Assembly: GCA_900541935.1 (NCBI GenBank)
Contig: UQLZ01000024.1
Span: 1-33,245, forward strand
Length of the DNA stretch: 33,245 nucleotides
From: an uncultured Prevotellaceae bacterium
Lineage (GTDB): Bacteria; Bacteroidota; Bacteroidia; Bacteroidales; Muribaculaceae
Direction of reading: 5' to 3'
Shown: piece by piece, positions 18,072 to 26,800 of the stretch
How positions within the stretch are numbered: position 1 is the first letter of the stretch
Layout: each line of letters opens with the position of its first letter
Made by a program: the position numbers and the translations under genes
The notes under the pieces: generated by a model
The model's input: the letters and a program-made list of their open reading frames with translations, nothing else
What the model was told of the DNA's origin: nothing
Databases searched by the model: none

Positions 18072-18587
18072 TTAGTAATACTTAGGATCTTCTCCATACT
18101 CATTAGGACCTCTCTGTCCCTCTTGAGCAAACCAAATAAGCAGAATAATACCGCCAACGACTGGAATAAGGACAAATAAATAATATAGTCCACTTTTACC
18201 CAAGTCATGCAAACGGCGGACACCGGCCGCAATAATAGGAATCATTGTTGCAAGGCCGACCAAAATATTAAGGAAAGGGATGCAACAACCAATCATAACA
18301 GCCAAGTAAGGCCACCAATATTCAGCTCGACGGGCACGCCCCTCAAAATTTGCATAATTTTGGAAAAACTTTTTCAATGCTGTTCCAAAATCCATAGGTT
18401 TTACACCTCCATTACCTTGATTTTGACTAAAGTTCTGCTGACCCGGATTATAAGGCGGTTGGTAAAAATTCTGCTGCGCTTGTTGACGCGGCTGTTGCGG
18501 TTGCTGTGGCTGAACAGGTGCTCCGCAATTCTGGCAGAATCCAGTATTTTCCCCTACTGGATTACCGCATTTCTGACAATATCTCAT
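18072..18587 (-). CDS. Zinc-ribbon DUF805 membrane protein (first copy)
   Basis: 171 residues in three parts. An N-terminal zinc ribbon has Cys4, Cys7, Cys18 and Cys21 (YCQKCG and FCQNCG). A Gln/Pro/Asn-rich linker spans about residues 25-60. The C-terminal DUF805 membrane domain contains FEGRARRAEYWW, RRLHDLGKSG and two or three hydrophobic helices. Function of DUF805 is unknown. It is paralogous to the gene at 18650 and has its own likely promoter. Its zinc-ribbon N-terminus resembles those of other bacterial membrane proteins with cytosolic ribbons. Confidence 0.85.
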   Translation of the reverse strand: MRYCQKCGNPVGENTGFCQNCGAPVQPQQPQQPRQQAQQNFYQPPYNPGQQNFSQNQGNGGVKPMDFGTALKKFFQNYANFEGRARRAEYWWPYLAVMIGCCIPFLNILVGLATMIPIIAAGVRRLHDLGKSGLYYLFVLIPVVGGIILLIWFAQEGQRGPNEYGEDPKYY

Positions 18588-18613
18588 AACGATTTAGGTT
18601 TTAAATACAATCA

Positions 18614-18646
18614 CAAATATAGCATTTATATTTAATATAAAAACAA
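18614..18646 (-). promoter_or_regulatory. Promoter of the first DUF805 gene
   Basis: On the minus strand, TTG (18646-18644), 22 bases, TATATTTG (18621-18614), about 27 bases before the ATG at 18587. Confidence 0.5.
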
Positions 18647-18649
18647 TTT

Positions 18650-19111
18650 CTAATAATTATTTTCTTGAGGCTCACCATATTCATTACAAAACTTATCACC
18701 TTCTCCCACACACATAATGAGTAATATAATAACGCCAGCAACCGGAATAAGACCTAACAAACAAAAAAATCCGCTCTTACCCATATCATGCAGTCTGCGT
18801 ATTGTTATAGCCACAAAGGGAATTAAAACAACCAAACCAACACTTGGTATTCCACTCAACAAAAAGCACATCAAAACAGCCCACCAAAAATAAGACTTGC
18901 ACGTTCTTCCCTCGAAATCAAATGCCCGAAGCCAAAATTTCTTACATGCATCGATAATAATATCTCCTCCTGTCAAATGAGGATATTCCTTACTGTTATC
19001 AATTTTATCTCTATATGGTGGCGGAAAATTTCCGTTCAACGACGTTCCACAATTTGGGCAAAATCTTTCAGAACCATTAGTTGCTCTTCCACAATTAGGA
19101 CAATAATTCAT
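18650..19111 (-). CDS. Zinc-ribbon DUF805 membrane protein (second copy)
   Basis: 153 residues, same plan as its neighbour. The zinc ribbon has Cys4, Cys7, Cys18 and Cys21 (YCPNCG, FCPNCG), followed by a short linker and a DUF805 domain with FDFEGRTCKSYFWW and IRRLHDMGKSG. The linker is shorter and lacks the Gln-rich tract. Its ATG lies 17 bases inside the end of the AI-2E permease gene, so translation is probably coupled to it. Function is unknown. The two copies have diverged considerably, so the duplication is probably old. Confidence 0.83.
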   Translation of the reverse strand: MNYCPNCGRATNGSERFCPNCGTSLNGNFPPPYRDKIDNSKEYPHLTGGDIIIDACKKFWLRAFDFEGRTCKSYFWWAVLMCFLLSGIPSVGLVVLIPFVAITIRRLHDMGKSGFFCLLGLIPVAGVIILLIMCVGEGDKFCNEYGEPQENNY

Positions 19112-20210
19112 CTTTATTATTATTTGAATACTCTTTATCTACTTCTATAACATAGCGGTTATAGTACGAAAGGACCAACGTTGTCAAAGGCAAGGCAATA
19201 ATAAGCCCTATAAATCCTAACAAAGTTCCCCATATTGACAATGAAAGCAGAATAATAGCAGGATTCAGCCCCATAAATTTGCCCATTATCTTAGGGGTAA
19301 GGTAAAGGTCCTGAATAGCCTGAACGACAATATAGACGAGCATTGCCAAAGCAAAAATCTGCCAAAAACTCGTCCCAGTCTCCGCTGAATAAATAACACA
19401 TAAAAATATCGTTGGAGGTATTGATATCAATTGCAAGTAAGGAACAAGGTTCAGAAAACCGATAAACATACCCATTACTATAGCCATTGGCATACCTATC
19501 AGACTAAAGCCGATACTGAATAGCACTCCAACAAGAAACGCAATAAGTGCCTGACCGCGGAAATACTTGTTCATACTATATTTAACATCTCCAACAACCT
19601 TAAAGACCATCTTCTCATACCGGTCTGGGATAAGACGCTTCAACCCAGAAACAAAATTATCATAATCAAGAAGTATGAAGATAAAATAAAGCAGAACGAT
19701 AAACCAACTCGCAACAGTAAGAATAACAGATATACTGCCACTAACAAAACTCCAAGTTCCCTGCAATGTATTCTTTATCAAAGTCATCCACTGCTCCTTT
19801 GTCAAAAAGTCCTTTAGATGCTCAAAATCTATATACTTGCGGACAAACTCATCAACAACCACCGGCAAATTCTGATTGCTGGAAGAATTGGCATAATCCT
19901 TAACCAAATTTGCAACAACGACGAACTCGTCAATAATTACTGGAACAAGCAGATAGAAAAATAAAAAAACTACGCCTATCATCTCTATAAGAAACAAGAC
20001 GATAGGAAGAACATTACTCTTCACATGAAGGACTTTCTTATTAAACTCAACAAACGGCTTGAATACATAAGCCAGCAAGCAGGCAACAAAAAATGGCAGC
20101 AACGCATCACTGAGAACGTTGAGCAACCATATAACGACAACAAAAAAGCCGACCGTTATTAACAACCTGACAACTCTGTCAAAGGTAAATGGTTTTGATG
20201 ATAATAACAT
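19095..20210 (-). CDS. AI-2E family membrane transporter (TqsA/PerM type)
   Basis: Polytopic inner-membrane protein of 371 residues. Hydrophobic helices lie at about residues 15-55 and 65-90. A soluble loop of about 95-150 contains the variable region, and helices 155-180 and 205-340 follow. Family motifs are LAYVFKPFVEF near 47-57 and, near 315, LYLTPKIMGKFMGLNPAIILLS (split here by residues typical of the family). Despite the name, members transport varied substrates including Na+, and a role in autoinducer-2 cannot be claimed. It is the first gene of the minus-strand group, with a promoter in the element at 20225-20255. It overlaps the next gene by 17 bases. Confidence 0.9.
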   Translation of the reverse strand: MLLSSKPFTFDRVVRLLITVGFFVVVIWLLNVLSDALLPFFVACLLAYVFKPFVEFNKKVLHVKSNVLPIVLFLIEMIGVVFLFFYLLVPVIIDEFVVVANLVKDYANSSSNQNLPVVVDEFVRKYIDFEHLKDFLTKEQWMTLIKNTLQGTWSFVSGSISVILTVASWFIVLLYFIFILLDYDNFVSGLKRLIPDRYEKMVFKVVGDVKYSMNKYFRGQALIAFLVGVLFSIGFSLIGMPMAIVMGMFIGFLNLVPYLQLISIPPTIFLCVIYSAETGTSFWQIFALAMLVYIVVQAIQDLYLTPKIMGKFMGLNPAIILLSLSIWGTLLGFIGLIIALPLTTLVLSYYNRYVIEVDKEYSNNNKDELLS

Positions 20211-20221
20211 TTCCTATTTTT

Positions 20222-20395
20222 TTACAAATATAGTGAAAGGTGAGTGCAGAGACAAGTGAAAACGAAGTTTTCGAACTTGGCTATGCCGAACCGAATCCTA
20301 TATTATACAAATATAATACAAACCGATTGCAAAAAGCAAGTTTACTTGCAATTTTTGCCGAGGTGCATCCTATTCCTCTATAATTACTATAATCC
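20222..20395. repeat. Probable dispersed intergenic element with hairpins and promoter boxes
   Basis: This stretch has two related direct units, TGCCGAACCGAATCCTAT (from 20284) and TGCCGAGGTGCATCCTAT (from 20356). It has a hairpin GAAAAC/GTTTTC around 20258-20272 and a larger imperfect palindrome, GCAAAAAGCAAG paired with CTTGCAATTTTTGC (20329-20358). Two minus-strand TATATTTG boxes lie within it. I recall similar sequences scattered through Bacteroidales intergenic regions, but no second full copy is in this window. Confidence 0.4.
20225..20255 (-). promoter_or_regulatory. Promoter of the AI-2E transporter
   Basis: Minus strand TTG (20255-20253), 20 bases, TATATTTG (20232-20225), 15 bases before the ATG at 20210. 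A second TATATTTG lies upstream at 20315-20308 with TTG at 20339-20337, 21 bases away. Confidence 0.6.
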
Positions 20396-20476
20396 CTAAC
20401 CATACTATCAACCCATTAATTTCTTAATCACTAAATAAAAATCCACAATTTGTTTTTTTATATGAATCCCAAGCAC

Positions 20477-20484
20477 TATCTTTG
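20477..20484 (+). promoter_or_regulatory. -7 box of the riboswitch transcript
   Basis: TATCTTTG lies just before the cobalamin aptamer. A TTTG at 20449-20452 is 24 bases upstream, rather far for a -33 element. The position is right for a transcript beginning at the aptamer. Confidence 0.5.
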
Positions 20485-20488
20485 CTCC

Positions 20489-20647
20489 CGAAACGGTTCG
20501 TATTATATGCGATAAAAGGGAACGCCGTTAGAATCGGCGACAGTACCCGCTGCTGTAATTCCTGTTGAACCCGTACACTATGTCACTGCAAAGTTCTGTG
20601 CTTCGCGGGAAGGCGTACGAGAGGAGGGATAAGTCAGAAGACCTGCC
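20489..20647 (+). promoter_or_regulatory. Cobalamin (adenosylcobalamin-type) riboswitch
   Basis: The conserved core is plain: GGGAA at 20518-20522, AATCGGCGACAG (20532-20543), TACCCGCTGCTGTAA (20544-20558), GGGAAGGCG (20607-20615) and the 3' B12 box AAGTCAGAAGACCTGCC (20630-20646). Order and spacing match the large class I aptamer. It stands about 195 bases before the 2351-codon gene at 20841 on the same strand, with no terminator between. Binding of B12 normally lowers expression of the downstream gene. That gene is not a TonB receptor, which is unusual. Confidence 0.93.
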
Positions 20648-20706
20648 ATTTCTTTTACTCGATTAATTTTCATCGCTTTCGGGAGTTAAAGCAAAGAGTA
20701 GAAATG
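20647..20706 (+). promoter_or_regulatory. Hairpin downstream of the aptamer, possible expression platform
   Basis: CATTTC (20647-20652) and TACTC (20656-20660) pair with the continuous GAGTAGAAATG (20696-20706). An inner GCTTT/AAAGC stem (20675-20679, 20688-20692) carries an eight-base loop. No T run follows, which suggests control of translation. The closing stem includes the ATG of the small reading frame at 20704. Confidence 0.4.
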
Positions 20707-20790
20707 ATGCCAACTTTTGACTTTTCTAAAGATTATAGGCCCTTTTGGTGGCATATAGGCTTTATTTCTTTCAATTCGTGCAGAGCATGA
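20704..20790 (+). CDS. Possible 28-residue leader peptide
   Basis: Short frame with two ATGs (20704 and 20707), reading MMPTFDFSKDYRPFWWHIG and ending SFNSCRA before TGA. The first ATG lies within the 3' arm of the hairpin after the riboswitch. No strong ribosome binding site is visible and the frame may be chance; it is listed because of its position. Confidence 0.2.
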   Translation: MMPTFDFSKDYRPFWWHIGFISFNSCRA

Positions 20791-20840
20791 AAGTTAATCA
20801 ATAAATGTTTGAAAATTTATTTATTGTATAACTAATCATC

Positions 20841-23800
20841 ATGCTTATGAAACAAATTTCACGCTTTTTCATGCTGGTGACGCTGCTACTTACCATATTT
20901 GGGGCAAGCAACGCCAATGCCCAGGCTATGAAAGAAATTCTTATGCCCCGCTGGGGCAAGCAAGTGGTGGAAGTTTCGGAAGAGATGCTGTTCTACGACT
21001 ATAAGGGAACAGGTTACATTAATTCCTCAAATTCCGACAACACTCTTGCTACAATCGTTTTCAAACCTACGGAACCAGGGAAAGTAGTTCAAATCACTTT
21101 TGAAGATTTTGACCTACGCTCTGACTTTGGCTCTTACTTTGGTTACGCAAATGTCTATAACGGAGAAGTTGACCCGAGCAACAAATTCGTTTATCCCGAA
21201 ACAACATCTGGCGTAACAAGTTCTTCAACCCTTCCAGAAGGTGAAGTTTTGGAGAAACTTGAAGGTCAGTACGTCAACAAAACATTCGTTTCAACCGCTT
21301 CCGACGGCTGTCTTTCTGTTGGGTGCATATTCAGGTATGGCAAACGAAGCGATGGATGGGTTGCTCGTGTTAAGACCATAACTGTCAGCGATATGAGCAC
21401 AACTGCTGCTGGTAGCGACAACTCCAAAGTATTGGCGACTCCAACTGCCAATAAAGGCGTTGCCCTTGCTGGCGTATATATTGACGCTTCCGGAATTCTA
21501 AATCCTGTAAAACTCACTGAGGTTTCATTTACTATTCCTGTAAACGAAAACGTTGTTGACCCGACTCAACTGAAACTATACTCAGGTATTAAAAGTGAAT
21601 TCAAGGACGAACTGCCTCTTAACGCTACTATTTCTAACGAAGGCAGCACTTACAAATTCACCTTGGAAGAACCGCTAAAAGAAAACCGCAACTTCTTCAC
21701 TATTGCCAGTGACATATTGCCTGAAGCGGCTTTCAATGCCAACGTAAAGGTTGATGCTATCGGTGTTAAAACTACTGATAATCCTAATGGATTTTCCGGA
21801 TTTGCTAAGGCGAATGCTGTTAATATCAACCTGCCTTACATGGTTCTTATGCAAAAGGGAATTTCTTCATATAACGTAGGAAATAACGCTATCTTATTCT
21901 TCGACGACGGCGGTAAGGATGGTAAAATTTCTGAAAACTTTGTTGGAACAACAACTTTCAAACCGGAAACTCCGGGTATGAAGATTATGATTGACTTCAC
22001 TAAAGTCAATCTCTTCGAAAGTTCCAATAAAAATGAAATTCTTAACGTTTATAACGGCACTGAAGCGAAGCCGGAAAACCTTATCTGCCGCATCAAGAAT
22101 GGCGTTCCTGAAAAAATCCGCTCAACATCTGCCGACGGTGCTTTAACAGTCACTCTAACTTGCGACACTGGTTTCCCAAAAGACGGTTTTGAGGCTACTG
22201 TTTCGCAATTCAAGCCAACAGCAATGACAGTTGAGAGCATAACTGCTTCTCAAGAAAGCAATTTAAAAGCATGTGCTGGTGACTCAAACGTTCCTGCTCT
22301 GTCTTTCAACATCAAGACAGCAAACACAGAACCGGCTTTGACGGCTTCTAAATTCACACTTACTTCAAACTCAACTTTTGAAAACATAACAAAAGCAAGC
22401 ATCTACTACACTGGACGCTCAAGCAAATTCTCTACTGCCCAAAAGGTTGGAGAGGCTGAAGTAAATGCTGATTCCTACACAATAAACGCAACAGTTCCAA
22501 CAAGTCTCCTTGAGGGCGACAACTACTTCTGGGTGGCTCTCGACATCGCTCCAACTGTTCTAAACGGACAAAAAATAGATGCTGCCATACAAAACGTCAC
22601 TTTATCTGACAAAGAAAACGCCGTTGCCAACGGAAACCCTAACGGTGAAATTGTTATTGAAAATACGGTGATTTCCAAAGTCGGTAAAGTTGAAAAAACC
22701 GTTTACGGCACTTGGATGTTTACAAGCGAAAAGAACCCGCTATCAAGTTATAACGGCTACAACCCTGTTGAAGGCGACCAAATAACGACTTTCGTTCCAG
22801 GTTCAAAAGGTATGATTGTAGAACTTGACATCAAATCATTTGCTCTTTTCTACTCTACAAGTTCATGGGCTACAAAAGCCAAATTTGAGGTATATAGCGG
22901 TAAGGATGCTAATGGAGAACTACTTTGGTCTTTGACTAATATTGATGACAAAGACAAAGGTCCTGGACGAATCCTTCGCTCCAAATCTGCCGACGGTGCA
23001 TTAACAGTTGTCTTTGACGCTAAAACTACTTCTTCATCCTACACAGCAAAAGGATGGACGGCTGAAGTTCGCGAATACAAATCAGTGCCAATGACTCTTG
23101 ATGGCTTTGCTGCAACTCAACTTGTTGACGGAACTGTTAAAATGGGGGCAAAGAATCTTGAAGTTATCGGCTTTAACATCAAAACAATTGGCGACCTCAA
23201 CCCTCAAAAGGTTAGCGAAATAACAATCGACCTAAAGGGCTCACAAGTAGCCATCAAAAATGCTTATCTATATTATAATGGTGCTAACCCTGCCATTGTT
23301 AAGAATACTCCGATTGAAACGATTGCCGTTACTCCTGAAACTGAATCTGCGGTATTCAAACTTTCCGCTCCTATATCTCTTCTCGAGGGTGACAACAATT
23401 TCATCGTTGCATACGATATCAGCGATACTGCTCCTATAGATACTCAAATCGATGCGGCTCTTTCTTTTGCAGAAATAAACGGACAAACCACTGCTCCTGA
23501 GATAAAAGTTGGTGACCCGGAAGGATTCGGCACTATCAAAAACCTATTTCTACTTCAAAAGGGTGAAAACGGAGAAGTAACTATCGGAGCAAACTCTCTT
23601 ATGTTCTACGACTTTGGCGGTCCTGACGGTAAAACGCCTAAAGATTTTGAAGGCACTGTTACTTTCGCTCCTCAAGATGCCGGTAAAGTTATCAAGATGA
23701 TTTTCAAGAAATGGAAACCAAACGGCAACTACGACGCTATGAAGATTTACTACGGCGGTTCGGCAACTGGTAAGGAAGACATTAAATACCAGTCACAAGC

Positions 23801-26800
23801 GACATTGCCTGCCGACGTTGTTTCTAAATCTCCTGACGGTAAATTGACAGTTAATTTCCGCTCTCCGTCTTATTCTTACGCTTCTGACGGTTGGGAAATC
23901 GAAGTTTGCCAATATGAAATGAAGGCTTTGGAGGTTTCTGAAGTTACTGCATCTGCCGTTGCTCCATTACAGGTAATGCGCGGCATGACCGACGTTGCCA
24001 TGCTTGACGTTGCCGTTACTGTTTCAGGCGACAAGGGCGAACTTGACCTTACTTCTGTTGAAATGTCAACCGAAGGAACAACTGAAACATATCTCAATGG
24101 CGTTTCTGTATTTACAACAGGTCTCGAAACAACATTCAGCCCGGTTGACAAGGTTATGGAAGCAACTGCTGCTCCATACGCACTCAATGGCTCTTACAAG
24201 ATTACCTCTGCCGGAACATACCATTTCTGGCTGACATATAATGTTTCTTCTGAGGCTGATCTGATGAAACGTATCAAAATGTCGTTAAAGAAAGTGACTG
24301 TTTCCAATGCGGACTATACTCCAACACAAGCAGTCGTTGCTGAAACTAAGGTACAAAAAGGAATTAGCGGAACTCTTACCGTTGGCGAAGACAGCCAGTA
24401 CAAGACTATCCAATCTGCTATCGATGCCATAAAAGGCGGTATCGACGGTCCTGTTACTATAAACATCAAGAAGGGCTCTTACGAAGAGACTGTCAAAGTT
24501 CCTGAAATTCCTGGTACTTCTGCTACAAACACAATTACCCTTCAATCTGAAACCGGGAAACGTGATGACGTTGTTATTTTCAACGACTACTACGTTGAGC
24601 CACCTTATTCCGACGACAAGATGAACGATGAATACGGTGTATTCACTTTCGACGGCGTTGACTATTTCACCCTAAAGGGAGTAACCGTTACAACTACAGA
24701 CTTAAACTACCCATCAGTTATCCACTACAGGAATCAGAGTCGTCACGTGACTGTTGACAACTGCCACATCTTCACCAAACGATCTGAATCGGCTTCTGCA
24801 AACCAAGACATCAGATTGATTAACCAGTATGCGAAAAATGTTGCAAACTGCAATAATGACTTCCCCTCTATCAAAAACTGCTTGATTGAAGGTGGTTATA
24901 TCGGCGTTGTTATTCAAGGTACTTCTTTCGTAAAATTGCCTAAACAAAAGGGTGGCTTGGTGGAAAACAACACTTTCCGCGACCAAGGCTCTAAGGCTTT
25001 CTACTCTGCGTCAAGAGAGCGTGACTTGACTTTGAAAGGAAACGTTATAGAGAATACAACCGCTACAAAATCCGGATTCTACGGTGTTGACGTTGAAACC
25101 TCTGAGAACTTTATTTTTGAAGGGAACTCTGTTTTCTTGGCAACTGCTGAAAATGCCACTGCCGTAAACATTCGTGGCATTGAAGGCACTCAGGAAAAGC
25201 CTGGCATAATCACAAATAACGAAATTTCTGTTGTTTGCCCATCGGCAACATCTGCTGGAATTAAACTATCATCAGCTTCTTCAAATGTCAACATTGCAAA
25301 CAATACAGTTCTAATGAGCGGTACGAAAAACAATTCGGCATTCGGCGTTGCTCTTTGGCTTAACAATACAACTACAAACGTTACTATCGTAAACAACATT
25401 CTTGTTAATACCGAAGGCGGTTACGTTTATCGTTTCTATAAAGACAATTGCATAGAAGGTGTTACTTTCTCTAACAATGCCGTATTTACAAATGGTACTG
25501 GTTTTGCAAAATCGAACCCGACAACATTTGCAAATTTAACTGACTGGGTTGCTACATCCGGAGAAAAAAACAGTTTTAACGAAGAGGTTAAATTCTACTC
25601 TGCAACAATCCTTACTCCAACTGAGGCTGGTAATTTGCAAAACGCACTTCCACTTGAGTACGTCAAGACTGACAAAGACGGTACTGTTAGAAATGCAACT
25701 AAACCGACTATCGGTGCTTACGAATATAATGAAAATGCAGATGTACCTGCTTATTCTGAAGGATACCCTGCTTTTGGGGGAATCAATAATTCTTCTGCAA
25801 CTGCCGAACTGATGACAGATATTAACGCTACTGCTTTTACTCTTGTTAAAAAAGCATCTGAACCTGCTCCTTCTACAGATGAACTCATGGCAACTCTAAA
25901 TGTTGTTGAACTAAGAAAAGGAAAGGTTTTATCACTTAAGTTAACAGGTCTGTCACGACAAACTGAGTATAAACTCTACTCTATACTTATGAGCCTCAAC
26001 GGCCTTGGCGTTTCTGAAGTTATTGCCTCTGACGTGTTCACAACAACATTCGACCCAACAGAGGTTTCTACTTTCGAAAACGTTACTACAAATGAAGAAG
26101 GCTTCAGAGACGGTACTGCTCAATTCTCTAACTTTACTGTTGAAACTATCAGCGACGCTGTTGTTGACGGCGAGAAGGCTGCTAAAGTTGGAACTAACGC
26201 CTCTGTAAAACTGACAAATACTGATTCTGGCTTGGTTCTTACTGGTTTCTTCTTGAAATCGGATAAAGACGTTACCATTAAGACTTACAACGGTCAAGGC
26301 GAAATGAAACCTTACAACCTTGCAAGCACTGAAAACTCTTGGTCATTCATCAACTTGAAAGACAAGGGATATGTGACAAAAATTGACTTTGAAACAACCG
26401 GTAACGCTTTTATCGACAACTTCAGCGGCAAACCGCTTCCTTTGACTATAAAAACTTCATCTAAGGAAATTTCTGTAACTGCTGGCGAAAATGCAACATT
26501 CTCTGTAACTGCAAACGGTGGCGTTGCTCCATTTGCTTACTCTTGGACTGACGCTATGACAACAGTTATCGCAACTACTGCTGAATGCTCTGTTGCAAAA
26601 CCTGAACACTCTGGAATCTACGACGTAACAGTTACCGATGCTTGGGGAAATACTCTTAACGACAGAGTAACAGTTTACGTGGCAGGCCCTGCTTTCGTGG
26701 CTACTTTTGACGATAACTATCTTGCTCCAGAAAGTTACTATAACGGTCTTGGAAAAGATAATGGCGACTATACTCACCCAGGTACAGACTCCCGATTCAT

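Noticed and set aside
19095..20210. Calling the AI-2E permease a quorum-sensing exporter
   Set aside because: The family name does not predict substrate; several members move other solutes or Na+.
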